Assembly (NCBI GenBank): GCA_016744295.1
Contig: JADGEQ010000021.1
Location: 1 to 64,000, forward strand
DNA from: Desulfobacteraceae bacterium
GTDB taxonomy: Bacteria > Desulfobacterota > Desulfobacteria > Desulfobacterales > Desulfobacteraceae
Length of the DNA: 64,000 nt
Direction of reading: 5' to 3'
Each line of letters begins with the position of its first letter. The stretch's first letter is position 1. Position numbers and translations under genes: made by a program. The notes beneath the pieces are model-generated. The model did no database searches. It was not told the origin of the DNA and worked only from the letters and a program-made list of their open reading frames with translations. Below, piece by piece: positions 55,601-63,897 of this stretch.

Positions 55601-55842
55601 TTTATTTTTTCATCTAATTCTGACAATAAACTTAAGGCACCATCGGTCAACTGACGGATACTTGCCTTTTTTTGATCCAAAAATTGTTTTTTTTGCTGGG
55701 GAATAAAGATTAAAAAAATACTCAATACGAAAATGATATAGGTGGCATACAGGGGGATGAGAATTCTAAGGGAATTGGATAACGGTTTTTTTTTTGTAAA
55801 CTTGTCAATCAAATCATTTGATTGAGCGATTTGTCCCTTCAA
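52666..55842 (-). CDS. Cache-GAF-PAS-PAS hybrid sensor histidine kinase with C-terminal receiver
   Basis: 1058 residues, TTG start with GGAGA upstream; no ATG lies near the N-terminus. In order: transmembrane helix (about 28-49), periplasmic single Cache domain with GPEGNEYFWINDMNPFMVMHP, second helix (about 210-230), GAF domain with QSQIGYLAFLNEDESQL, two PAS domains, HisKA with phosphoacceptor His in GGVAHDFNNIL, HATPase with DTGCGIP and GTGMGLALVYG, and a receiver with Asp in LILTDLTMPG. Inner-membrane kinase acting with the NtrC-type regulator next to it. The dicarboxylate-type Cache domain suggests a small-acid signal. Confidence 0.93.
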   Translation of the reverse strand: MKGQIAQSNDLIDKFTKKKPLSNSLRILIPLYATYIIFVLSIFLIFIPQQKKQFLDQKKASIRQLTDGALSLLSELDEKIKQGKITPENARKEAVGHLRNLRYGPEGNEYFWINDMNPFMVMHPYRPDLEGKDLTFFKDAAGNYPFVAMVEMVMQNQGGYVNYYWQWKNLPQKIVPKISYVKGFSPWGWIIGTGAYMEDIQQEIKLIRQKFLQILGGILIAIIIISFYITKQVFRIEQQKKVAEQARDLETLRLKKLFELNQMTKKSMKALTEFALEEVIHLTQSQIGYLAFLNEDESQLTMHTWSKQTMKECEIDDTVMIYNVADTGLWAEAIRSGKPLIINDYPNFSSSGKKGYPQGHVNIIRVMNVPIFDGDKIVALTGVGNKDTDYDGSDARQLELMMDGMWKILQRKKAVVELRESEKRYRLLAENATDAIWILQLSDFTFSYVSPAIESFSGYIPSEFVGLELGARMSEDYLKTISAMISEELDRESEEGVDADRFRVIELEMIQKSGSIMWAEVTGRFLRNNKGVPDRILGVTRDITQRKKLEQQLVKTNTDLRLAQQIACIGNWSFDPETDVRVWSDVLYQIFERDPELGPPPFADIQKIMVGKWWEKYISAVQTAIRNGIPFDIELKLVLSSGKAKWVNIICEPESGASSHYLRGTIQDITERKKMEVRIQQTQKMEALGTLAGGVAHDFNNILSSIFGFTELAKLNSNGDEETINNLNQVLSAGLRARELVKHILAFSRKSDAQKYRVQIVSLVKECLNFIKASISPNIEIKADFPQSDCIILADPTQLHQIFMNLFTNAAHAMRECGGVLTVRLKSIDRLADDIFQLKELAPGKYVQITISDTGCGIPKNVIGKIFEPFFTTKVKGEGTGMGLALVYGIIKELKGDVSVYSESGVGSAFQILIPEQTIKPGKDENMDTELFMTGKGRVMIVDDEPSVVEWISHLLIKLGYEVVGVDNGVDALETFRQDPTGFDLILTDLTMPGMTGLELSNFIKTERPDIPIILCTGFSEGITSEIMKAHGICDMIMKPMIASELSYSINDSLNKRR

Positions 55843-55957
55843 TACATCTTCTCCAAATTTAATAAACTGTGATTCCCATTAGGATACCAATTTATTTGGC
55901 AGAGTCAATGCACAAATTCAACGTTTAACTGCGGGCCGGTTTCTTTATCTGGGATAC

Positions 55958-56575
55958 CTAGAAAAAACCCAGCAATCCCAGCCCCTCTCTAAACAAAAGG
56001 AGTGCCAGTATACAGAGTGCGATTCCAAGGGATTTCATGGTGTACACATAGAACCGCCCCTTTAAAAATAATTTGGACCGGCCCACGAGCACTGCAAGCC
56101 CCACCTTTGATCCCACCAACAACAGATAAAAGCTGGTTACAAAGAGAAGGGCTGCCCCTGTATTTATCGCCATGGCCCGCGTCATGGCCGGGGCTCCCAC
56201 GCTGATCCAGAACAGATAGGGATGGGGACTTAAAAAATTCACCAATATTCCCTTTGCCAGGGAGCGGGGAGCCGTTTGCCCCATATCCAGCACCACACCC
56301 GAATTGCGAATCCCCTGAACCCCCATGTAGAAAATCACCCCGCCCCCCGCAAGGGAGATCCCCCCCAGCACAGCGTGGAAATCCGACAATTTTGACAAAA
56401 TGAACAGGGATGTCAAAACAATGGGCAGGTCGGTAAAGACAGGGGCAAGGGCCACCCGGATACCAGACCGGATGTCATGGGTAAGGGTTTCCGAGACCAC
56501 AAGGGTCAGCAAAGGACCCGGGGCGATCCCGGCTGAAAGTCCCAGCAAACTGCCCATGACAAGAAAATGGATCAT
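55958..56575 (-). CDS. LysE/RhtB family exporter
   Basis: 205 residues with about six helices. The N-terminal motif GLSAGIAPGPLLTLVVSETLTHD is the family hallmark (GxxPGP). Members export amino acids and related metabolites. Its ATG overlaps the stop of the ATP-grasp gene by four bases, so the two are translationally coupled. This implies that the exporter removes the product or a toxic intermediate of the ligase. Confidence 0.9.
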   Translation of the reverse strand: MIHFLVMGSLLGLSAGIAPGPLLTLVVSETLTHDIRSGIRVALAPVFTDLPIVLTSLFILSKLSDFHAVLGGISLAGGGVIFYMGVQGIRNSGVVLDMGQTAPRSLAKGILVNFLSPHPYLFWISVGAPAMTRAMAINTGAALLFVTSFYLLLVGSKVGLAVLVGRSKLFLKGRFYVYTMKSLGIALCILALLLFREGLGLLGFF

Positions 56576-57450
56576 GATACCTGCCTTTCAAAGGCCGCCG
56601 CAAACCGTTGGGGGGAAAGGGGGTCCATGGAAAAGAACAAGGAGGGTTCGATCAATTCTAATTCCATGAGATAAAAATTTTGTTGAAACCGAACCATGTC
56701 CACCCGGGCATACAAAGGGATTGAACCCAGGGCTGAGATGACCTGTTCTGAACTGTCTCGCAGTTTTTTCTCCGGTCTTTTTATGAACCGATTCTGCCCC
56801 CCATACTCCTCCTGGACCCTAAAATCATTCTTTTTGGGTTGCTTTAAAATGGTGTGACTCAATTGTCCCCCAAAATAAAAAAGGGAGAATTCCCCCTCTG
56901 CAACAATATTCTCCATGAAGGGCTGAACCATCCACTCCCGATTTTCAAATCGAGAGGCAATTTCCTGGAGATTTTGTTCATGGGCACCGGATATCCGAAA
57001 GGTATCCTTGGCAGAGGCACTGACCCGGGGCTTGATCACAAGATCTTCTGACCCCGTATCCCATTCCCTGATTTCCCTGAAGATTCCGGAAAATTGCTGG
57101 ACATCCAGCCCATGGCCCCAGAGGGTTGGGACAATGGAAATCCCTTTTTCCTCAAGATCTCTGAGATAGGATTTATTCATATTCCATTTCACCAGGTCAA
57201 TCTCATTTTCAAGCCTCACACCGGTTGCGGCAATTTTCTCAAGTAAATCTAAAAATGCTTCTGAATGGAATTGGTAATCCCAGGTGGACCGGATCACCAC
57301 GGCATCATAGGCAGACCAGTCTATTGTTGCCCCACGCCAGGGCACGGTATTCACCTGCCATCCCTTGTCGGCCAGGGGGCTGTATACCAGGGGGTCATCA
57401 CACTTATACCCTTTAAGATTTTCCATGGTTAAAAATGCACATTTTTTCAT
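56572..57450 (-). CDS. ATP-grasp ligase-like protein (cycloserine-ligase/glutathione-synthetase type)
   Basis: 292 residues. N-terminal pre-ATP-grasp region (YDAVVIRSTWDYQF, with an invariant-looking RSTWDY); nucleotide-binding strands around NMNKSYLRDL and DLVIKPRVSASAKDT; the metal-binding glutamates in YLMELELIEPSLFF near the C-terminus. This matches the ATP-grasp subgroup that includes DcsG and similar proteins that ligate carboxylate to amine or hydroxylamine groups. No further biosynthetic genes adjoin it, apart from the overlapping LysE-type exporter. The product is unknown. Confidence 0.85.
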   Translation of the reverse strand: MKKCAFLTMENLKGYKCDDPLVYSPLADKGWQVNTVPWRGATIDWSAYDAVVIRSTWDYQFHSEAFLDLLEKIAATGVRLENEIDLVKWNMNKSYLRDLEEKGISIVPTLWGHGLDVQQFSGIFREIREWDTGSEDLVIKPRVSASAKDTFRISGAHEQNLQEIASRFENREWMVQPFMENIVAEGEFSLFYFGGQLSHTILKQPKKNDFRVQEEYGGQNRFIKRPEKKLRDSSEQVISALGSIPLYARVDMVRFQQNFYLMELELIEPSLFFSMDPLSPQRFAAAFERQVS

Positions 57451-57510
57451 TTCAATTCAATCCTGAATAAAGACTAATATCTCCCCGGGTCAGCCTGCCA
57501 TATAAAGGCC

Positions 57511-57972
57511 TTATTTCCCGTGGCATTTTTTGTATTTTTTTTGACTGTTGCACCAACAAAGCTGATTCCGACCCCATACCAAGGGGGGAAGCATCTGGCC
57601 CTCGCAATAATACCAACGCCCCTCCCGGTTCACAAAAAGGGATTTTTCATGGAGATGGCCCCCATCATAAAAGGCTGCAAACTCCACAGATCCGATTCCC
57701 TGCTCCAGCTGGGAATCATCTGTTTGAATCACCACAAGGCCCAACCATCGGGTATTGTCAAAGGTTGTGGCCAGAGCCTGCCGGTCATTTACCTCCCGGA
57801 AATCAGGATCACGGGTGGCAATGAGGTAATCACTATTTTTGTGGAAAAAGGCGGCATACCTGGATCGCATCAGCTGTTTGGGTGTTTTTGGAATCGCCTG
57901 ACCCGCCAGATAGGGCCCACAGCAAGTGTCTTCTGTTCGTCCGCTGTTGCAACAACAAAATTTTTCCGCCAT
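57511..57972 (-). CDS. YchJ family SEC-C motif protein
   Basis: 153 residues with SEC-C zinc motifs at both ends: CCCNSGRTEDTCCG near residue 6 and CWCNSQKKYKKCHG at the C-terminus. Between them is the NTF2-like YchJ core (RSRYAAFFHKNSDYLIATRDP). Full-length YchJ. SEC-C motifs, as in SecA, bind zinc and can contact SecB or ribosomes; the role of YchJ is not established. It stands alone, upstream of the ATP-grasp gene. Confidence 0.92.
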   Translation of the reverse strand: MAEKFCCCNSGRTEDTCCGPYLAGQAIPKTPKQLMRSRYAAFFHKNSDYLIATRDPDFREVNDRQALATTFDNTRWLGLVVIQTDDSQLEQGIGSVEFAAFYDGGHLHEKSLFVNREGRWYYCEGQMLPPLVWGRNQLCWCNSQKKYKKCHGK

Positions 57973-58144
57973 TTTTCCCTCCTTTGCCCGGACCGACCAG
58001 AAGCTGAATCAGAAGCCTGAATCAAAATTTCCAGCCGGATATTTTCACCCGTGAATCAGCCGGAAAGCATATCATGACAATTACCTTTTATCTACTTTGT
58101 ATTTGCCTGTTTTGTCTTCTGATATAAATTTTTGGAAAAAACCA

Positions 58145-58173
58145 TTGTCACACAGGAAAAGCTAGATTAGACT
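58145..58173 (+). promoter_or_regulatory. Possible sigma-70 promoter of the SNF2 gene
   Basis: TTGTCA and TAGACT with 17 bases between, 49 bases upstream of the ATG. The rest of the 57973-58221 gap holds only a short duplication (CAGAAGCTGAAT / CAGAAGCCTGAAT near 58001). Confidence 0.35.
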
Positions 58174-58221
58174 AGCCGATAGTTGAATTAAAACATAGGG
58201 AGAATCAAAGGAATACTAAAA

Positions 58222-61020
58222 ATGCCACTCTTGTCCAAAGAGCATATTAAACACAAGATTGCCGACACCCAGCTTATTTTCTACAGAGGGTTGAATACCT
58301 ACCAGCACGGGTCCTATTTTCTGGCACAAAAAAATCCGGCCCAAACATCGTTTGTCTATGAGTTTAACGGCACCCTGGGCGACTACACCACCCTCATCCA
58401 GATTAGGACAGATCAGGTAAAGACCAGCTGCAATTGCCCCTATCCAAGGCAAGGGTGCCGCCATGTGGTTGCAGCCTGCCTCAATGCCGGGGATCTTTTG
58501 ACCAGAACAAATATTCCGGAAACATTATTCCCGGACAAAACAGAACCCTCTATCACAGAACCCTCTATCACAGAACCCTATCTCACAGAACCCTATCTCA
58601 CAGAAACGGATATCAAGGAGCAGGCACTGGCAGACCGGAAAAAAAGAGCCCGGTCCGAAGCCTTCACCCCCATGCGGGGGGACATGTTCAAGGGGGACCA
58701 CCTGGTTGTCAACAAGGCCGGCCGCCACTATACCGTCACCCTCCATGATCCGGAAAAAGCCAGTGGCCACTGCTCCTGTCCGGACTATCTGACCAATGGT
58801 CTTGGAACCTGCAAACATATCCAGTTCATGGCCGATTTTTTAAAAAAAGAGCCGGGGTATAAACGGCAAATGTCCGGGGAAGTTTTCCCCTTTACTGATA
58901 TTTACTGGGACTCATTGTCCGAAGGGCCCAGATTATTTTCCCAGCGTCTTGATACAGAAAGCCAGGATTTACAGCCAGTACTGAAAAAATATTTTAACGG
59001 ACAGGGGGATTTCATTGCAAAGGACATTGCCCTGATCATGGGGATGATGGCAAAGCTCCACGGTGACAAACGGGTGATCATCAGACAAAATCTGCTCAAG
59101 CGGGTGGACCACCGCCTCCAGATCCTTCAATTAAACAAAATCCAGGGCCAGCCCATCCCAACCCTTTCCCTCAATACCCAACTATACCCCTATCAAAGGG
59201 AGGGGGTAAATTTTGGGGTGCTGAAAACCGGGGTGCTGATCGGGGATGAAATGGGTCTTGGCAAAACCCTCCAGGCCATTTCCCTGGGAATATTAAAAAA
59301 AGAGATCTTCGGGTTTTCCCGGATATTAGTGGTTACCCTGGCCTCCTTAAAAGAACAATGGAAGCGGGAAATCGAAAAATTTTCCAATGAAAAGGGCAGT
59401 ATCATCCAAGGCAGTCCCTTACAGCGCAGGGCCATGTACCAGAGTGATCCCAATTTATTCAAAATTACGAACTACGAGGCTGTGTTGCGGGATGTAACGA
59501 TCCTGTCCCGGTTCAACCCGGATATCATCATTTTAGATGAGGCCCAGCGCATTAAAAATTTCTCTACAAAAACCGCAGAAGCTGTCAAACGGCTGCCCAA
59601 AAAACACGCCATTGTCCTTACGGGCACCCCTTTGGAAAACAAACTCGAGGATGTCTATTCCATTGTTCAGTTTTTAGAGCCCTATCTGCTGACCCCCCTG
59701 TGGAAATTTGCCGCAGATCATTTTATGATCCCCAGAAAGAAAAAAACAAGTATTGCCGGGTATAAAAACCTGGCCATGCTCAAAGAAAAATTAGCCCCCA
59801 TCCTGATCAGAAGAAAAAAAGAGGAGGTGCTCACGGAACTGCCCGGGGAGGTGGTGAATAATTATTATATCGATCTTTCCCAGGAACAACTGGAGATACA
59901 CGCAGGATATGGCAGATCCCTTATGCCCCTGCTCAATAAAAAATTTTTAACCCCCATGGATATGAGAAGAATCCAGATCCTTATGCTGCGAATGCGAATG
60001 GTCTGTGATTCCACCTATCTTGTGGACCGGGACACCCACATCTCCCCGAAGCTTACGGAACTGGAAAGCATCATTGAGGAAATTGTTATCCAGAACCGGC
60101 GAAAAATAGTCATCTTCAGCGAATGGACCACCATGACCTTTTTGATTGCCAGGCATTTGTCCGACATGGGCATCCCCTTTGTTGAATTATCGGGAAAGGT
60201 GGCTGTCAAAAAACGCCAGAAGCTCATTGATGAATTCACCCAGAACAAAGACTGTCTGGTCTTTTTATCCACCGATGCCGGGGGCACGGGCTTAAACCTC
60301 CAGGCCGCCGACTGCGTGGTAAATTTTGAACTGCCCTGGAACCCGGCAAAGATGAACCAGCGCATCGGCCGGGTCAGCCGCATCGGCCAGGCGAGTCAGT
60401 GCATCAATGTGATCAACCTCATTGCCCGAAACAGCATTGAGGAACGGATACTGGCAGGCATCCAGCTGAAAACAGATCTGTTCAAAGGGGTGTTTGAAGA
60501 GGGACCGGACACGGTTGAATTTTCCAGGGAAAAACGCAATGAAATGCTCAATAGGCTCAGGGAAATGATGGGCGAAGAGACTGAACCCATACCCCATGGG
60601 GCGGGTAAAGCCGAAGAGATCCCCGAGAACACCCCCTTCTTTCTGAACCCAACGGTTCTGAACCCGGAATTAACCCAGAATTCAAACCCAAATATAAATC
60701 AGGACGAGGCGGAAAATGATGACAGCCTTATCAAATGGGGAACCGATGCTTCTGAAGAGCCCCGGGAAAAGTCTTATCTGGACAATTCTTATCAGGACAG
60801 GCTTCAACCAGAAAGGCCTGGGTCTTCTGAAAACATTCTGGCAAGCCAGCCACCGGAAAAAATTGAGGCAGTTTTAAATTCAGGCATGGACTTTATTGCA
60901 GGCCTCATGGAGATGGCCACGGGTCAAAAAATGGAAAAATCCCAAACCCAGGAGAAAATGATTAAAATAGACCAACACACCGGACAAGTCACCATGAAAT
61001 TCAAGCTGCCGGGATTTTGA
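58222..61020 (+). CDS. SNF2-family helicase with two SWIM zinc fingers
   Basis: 932 residues, cytoplasmic. Two SWIM motifs precede the ATPase: CNCPYPRQGCRH (about residue 72) and CSCPDYLTNGLGTCKH (about 185-200). Between them is a repeated TEPSI/TEPYL tract. The helicase has Walker A GDEMGLGKT, DEAQ box LDEAQRIKNF, TGTPLEN and motifs V-VI STDAGGTGLN and QRIGRVSRIGQ. An acidic, low-complexity C-terminal tail of about 140 residues ends in VTMKFKLPGF. DNA-dependent ATPase that may remodel nucleoprotein or act in repair or transcription restart; the SWIM fingers probably bind DNA or protein. Confidence 0.93.
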   Translation: MPLLSKEHIKHKIADTQLIFYRGLNTYQHGSYFLAQKNPAQTSFVYEFNGTLGDYTTLIQIRTDQVKTSCNCPYPRQGCRHVVAACLNAGDLLTRTNIPETLFPDKTEPSITEPSITEPYLTEPYLTETDIKEQALADRKKRARSEAFTPMRGDMFKGDHLVVNKAGRHYTVTLHDPEKASGHCSCPDYLTNGLGTCKHIQFMADFLKKEPGYKRQMSGEVFPFTDIYWDSLSEGPRLFSQRLDTESQDLQPVLKKYFNGQGDFIAKDIALIMGMMAKLHGDKRVIIRQNLLKRVDHRLQILQLNKIQGQPIPTLSLNTQLYPYQREGVNFGVLKTGVLIGDEMGLGKTLQAISLGILKKEIFGFSRILVVTLASLKEQWKREIEKFSNEKGSIIQGSPLQRRAMYQSDPNLFKITNYEAVLRDVTILSRFNPDIIILDEAQRIKNFSTKTAEAVKRLPKKHAIVLTGTPLENKLEDVYSIVQFLEPYLLTPLWKFAADHFMIPRKKKTSIAGYKNLAMLKEKLAPILIRRKKEEVLTELPGEVVNNYYIDLSQEQLEIHAGYGRSLMPLLNKKFLTPMDMRRIQILMLRMRMVCDSTYLVDRDTHISPKLTELESIIEEIVIQNRRKIVIFSEWTTMTFLIARHLSDMGIPFVELSGKVAVKKRQKLIDEFTQNKDCLVFLSTDAGGTGLNLQAADCVVNFELPWNPAKMNQRIGRVSRIGQASQCINVINLIARNSIEERILAGIQLKTDLFKGVFEEGPDTVEFSREKRNEMLNRLREMMGEETEPIPHGAGKAEEIPENTPFFLNPTVLNPELTQNSNPNINQDEAENDDSLIKWGTDASEEPREKSYLDNSYQDRLQPERPGSSENILASQPPEKIEAVLNSGMDFIAGLMEMATGQKMEKSQTQEKMIKIDQHTGQVTMKFKLPGF
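58540..58608 (+). repeat. 15-bp in-frame tandem repeat in the SNF2 gene
   Basis: Four copies of 15 bp (two of ACAGAACCCTCTATC, then two of ACAGAACCCTATCTC) and a partial fifth. They encode TEPSI, TEPSI, TEPYL, TEPYL, TE in a disordered linker between the two SWIM motifs. In-frame, so copy number can vary without breaking the protein. Confidence 0.9.
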
Positions 61021-61121
61021 TTGACTTTTTAGACAATTGGGCATAGGAAATTCTCCTGACCCATTGGCTTTATTGCCCTTTCGGTCAAACAGACAACCAG
61101 ACAGGAATAAACCCAAGAGAG

Positions 61122-62285
61122 ATGAACATAAAAGAAATGAAAATGGACACACCAAGAAATTTTATCCCCCTTTCAGAGGGCAAACGGATTGTGATCAAGG
61201 TTGGCAGCGGGGTGCTGACCAAAGATAATCGATTAAACATAAAGATCATCAACGACATCACAGGCCAGATTTGTGCCCTATATGACCGTGGAATCCAGGT
61301 CATCCTCGTCTCCTCCGGGGCCATGGCAGCCGGGGTCACCAAACTCGGCCTGGCCTGCCGGCCTGTGGAAACCCCCAAGCGCCAGGCCGTATCGGCCATT
61401 GGCCAGGCCGATCTGATCCAGGAATGGGAAAAAGCCCTGGAGCACTGCGGCCGGAAAGTGGCCCAGATTCTGCTGACCCGGGGGGATCTGTGTGACAGGG
61501 TTCGGTATCTTAATGCCAGAAACACCATCAATACCCTGCTGGAATGGAATGTGCTGCCCATTATCAATGAAAACGATACCGTGGCCGTCAAATCCCTGCA
61601 ATTTGGGGACAATGACAACCTGGGCGCCATGATCACCCTGCTTCTCGGGGCGGACCTCATGATCAATCTAACAGATATCGGCGGACTGTACGACAAGGAT
61701 CCCCGGGTCCATGAAGATGCCCAACTCCTCTCCGAGGTCACCTCCATGGGAAAACACATCGAGGCCATGGCCGGAAAGATTGCAGGCCCCCTGGGCACCG
61801 GCGGCATGGGCACGAAAATCACAGCGGCCAAAAAGCTGACCGCAGCCGGAATTCCCATGATCATCGCCTCGGGGCTTACACCCAATATATTGGTGAACAT
61901 TTTTGATAATGACTATGTGGGCACCTATTTTGTTCCCAAAAAAGAAAAACGCAATTCCCGAAAAAACTGGATCGGCCTCACCCTCCAGCCCAAGGGCAAG
62001 CTCACCATTGATGCCGGCGCCCAAAAAGCCGTGCTCAACCGGGGAAAAAGCCTTCTTCCATCGGGCATCACCCGGGTGGAAAATTATTTTGAGGTGGGCG
62101 ATCCCGTCCAGTTTTTAAATGAAGACAAAAAAATATTGGGCATGGGGTTGGTCAACTACAATGCCTCGGATATTCTCAAGATCATGGGATGCAAAACCAG
62201 CCAGATCAAGGAACGGCTGGGATTCAGGTCCTATGATGAGGTGATCCACCGGGATAATCTGGTGATCACCGAAGACCAGGAATAA
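61122..62285 (+). CDS. proB: Glutamate 5-kinase
   Basis: 387 residues. The amino acid kinase domain (about 20-270) has KVGSGVLT and SSGAMAAGVTKLG near the N-terminus; a C-terminal PUA domain (about 285-375) is present, as in the usual two-domain enzyme. It phosphorylates glutamate, the first step to proline; ProA follows on the same strand 36 bases later. A start five codons downstream (MKMDTPRN) is also possible. Confidence 0.96.
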   Translation: MNIKEMKMDTPRNFIPLSEGKRIVIKVGSGVLTKDNRLNIKIINDITGQICALYDRGIQVILVSSGAMAAGVTKLGLACRPVETPKRQAVSAIGQADLIQEWEKALEHCGRKVAQILLTRGDLCDRVRYLNARNTINTLLEWNVLPIINENDTVAVKSLQFGDNDNLGAMITLLLGADLMINLTDIGGLYDKDPRVHEDAQLLSEVTSMGKHIEAMAGKIAGPLGTGGMGTKITAAKKLTAAGIPMIIASGLTPNILVNIFDNDYVGTYFVPKKEKRNSRKNWIGLTLQPKGKLTIDAGAQKAVLNRGKSLLPSGITRVENYFEVGDPVQFLNEDKKILGMGLVNYNASDILKIMGCKTSQIKERLGFRSYDEVIHRDNLVITEDQE

Positions 62286-62321
62286 CTTTTTAAAACGAAC
62301 ACCCCCCTTCAAAAGGAGACT

Positions 62322-63578
62322 ATGTCTTTGGAAACCACTATTATCCAAATTGCACAAGATGCCAGAAAAGCGGCCAGAACAATGGCGGCCGTGTCCAGCA
62401 ACCAAAAGAACCAGGCCCTTGTCACCATTGCCGGACTGATCAAAAAAAAGGGTCCTGCCATCCAGGCAGAGAATAAAAAAGATATTGAGCAGGCAATAAA
62501 AAACGGCTTGACCCCGGCCATGATCGACCGGCTCACCATCACCGACGCTGGCATAGAGGGCATGGCCGAGGGTCTCTTGTTTGTGGCTGGCCTTGAAGAT
62601 CCGGTTGGATCTTTGTCAGATTCTTCGATCCGGCCCAACAAACTTGAAATAGCAAAGATGCGGATTCCCTTGGGGGTCATCGGCATTATCTATGAATCTC
62701 GGCCCAATGTCACCGTGGATGCTGCAGGGCTTTGCCTTAAGGCGGGAAATGCGGTGATTTTGCGGGGAGGATCCGAGGCCATCCATTCCAACATGGCCCT
62801 GGCTGCGGTAATAGAAGAAGGCATTAAACAAGCTGGCCTGCCCGCCACTGCCGTCCAGGTGGTACCGGTTACCGATCGGGCAGCCGTGGACATCCTTTTA
62901 AAACAGGAAGAATCCATTGATCTGATCATCCCCAGAGGCGGGGAAGGTCTCATCCGCCACGTGGTGGCCCTGTCCACCATTCCTGTACTAAAGCATTACA
63001 AGGGGGTCTGCCATGCCTATGTGGATGACAAGGCCGATCTTGAAATGGGAGCCAGCATAGCTGTCAATGCCAAGGCCCAGCGCCCCGGCGTCTGCAACGC
63101 TCTTGAAACCCTGCTGGTCCATGAGGCTATTGCCCCCAAATTTCTACCCATCGCATACCAGGCGATGACCCGAGCAAATGTGAGACTGAGGGGCTGTGAA
63201 AAAACCTGCGCCCTGCTTCCCCAGATTGATCCAGCCACCCCCGAAGACTGGGATGCGGAATACCTGGATCTCATCCTGGCCGTCAAGATAGTAAAAAACA
63301 TGGAAGATGCCATGGGTCACATTGCAGTCCACGGCTCCAACCACACCGAGGCCATTATCACCACAGACTACAACCGCGCCCGCAGATTTGTCCGGGAAGT
63401 GGACGCCTCCCTGGTCATTGTCAATGCCTCCACCCGGTTCAACGACGGCGGCGAGTTGGGGCTGGGAGCGGAGATGGGGATTTCCACATCAAAACTCCAT
63501 GCCTACGGTCCCATGGGCATCAAAGAGCTGACCACCACCAAATTTGTGGGATGGGGCAGCGGCCAAATCAGGGAATAA
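62322..63578 (+). CDS. proA: Gamma-glutamyl phosphate reductase
   Basis: 418 residues, standard length. The aldehyde dehydrogenase-like fold has the catalytic Cys in QRPGVCNALETLLVH and the family-specific IPRGGEGLIRHV and GIKELTTTKFV segments. With ProB it makes glutamate-5-semialdehyde for proline. AAAAGGAG precedes the ATG. Followed by a long hairpin. Confidence 0.97.
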   Translation: MSLETTIIQIAQDARKAARTMAAVSSNQKNQALVTIAGLIKKKGPAIQAENKKDIEQAIKNGLTPAMIDRLTITDAGIEGMAEGLLFVAGLEDPVGSLSDSSIRPNKLEIAKMRIPLGVIGIIYESRPNVTVDAAGLCLKAGNAVILRGGSEAIHSNMALAAVIEEGIKQAGLPATAVQVVPVTDRAAVDILLKQEESIDLIIPRGGEGLIRHVVALSTIPVLKHYKGVCHAYVDDKADLEMGASIAVNAKAQRPGVCNALETLLVHEAIAPKFLPIAYQAMTRANVRLRGCEKTCALLPQIDPATPEDWDAEYLDLILAVKIVKNMEDAMGHIAVHGSNHTEAIITTDYNRARRFVREVDASLVIVNASTRFNDGGELGLGAEMGISTSKLHAYGPMGIKELTTTKFVGWGSGQIRE

Positions 63579-63601
63579 TCCAGATATCCGATTGTCTAAA
63601 T

Positions 63602-63641
63602 GATATGGTCCGCAGCCCTGGTTCGATCTGCCGGACCATAT
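63602..63641. terminator. Long hairpin after proA
   Basis: GATATGGTCCGCAG and CTGCCGGACCATATC pair over 14 bases with one bulge around a 12-base loop. AAAATCC follows rather than a T-run. Position supports transcript end of proBA. Confidence 0.6.
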
Positions 63642-63778
63642 CAAAATCCTGGTCATTTACCGGGGTTGGAATCTGGTATTTTTTTTAAACTTTCGGTAAT
63701 ATGAACTTAAAGATCCAACGAAATCAGTACACATGCTTTCTAAACCATTTGGCCAGGACTGAAAAATCGACAACTTGC

Positions 63779-63807
63779 TTGACAGATATCGAACTATTCC
63801 ATAGAAT
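63779..63807 (+). promoter_or_regulatory. Sigma-70 promoter near the window end
   Basis: A perfect TTGACA, 17 bases, then TAGAAT. It lies 91 bases upstream of the truncated gene that begins at 63898. Confidence 0.6.
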
Positions 63808-63897
63808 ATTTAGACCTATTGGGGAAAAAAAACCATAGCGTAATCTATACATCACAAAAAAAAAGCAGCTCGAAAATTCAATCAAAGGGACAAACAA

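Larger units (their letters stand above)
63579..63897. other. Intergenic region after proA
   Basis: 319 bases with no credible gene. It holds a strong hairpin (63602-63641) and a near-consensus promoter (63779-63807), listed separately. Confidence 0.6.

Noticed and set aside
61085..61900. A 271-codon minus-strand frame opposite proB
   Set aside because: Antisense to proB, no domain, Ser/Arg-rich mirrored composition.
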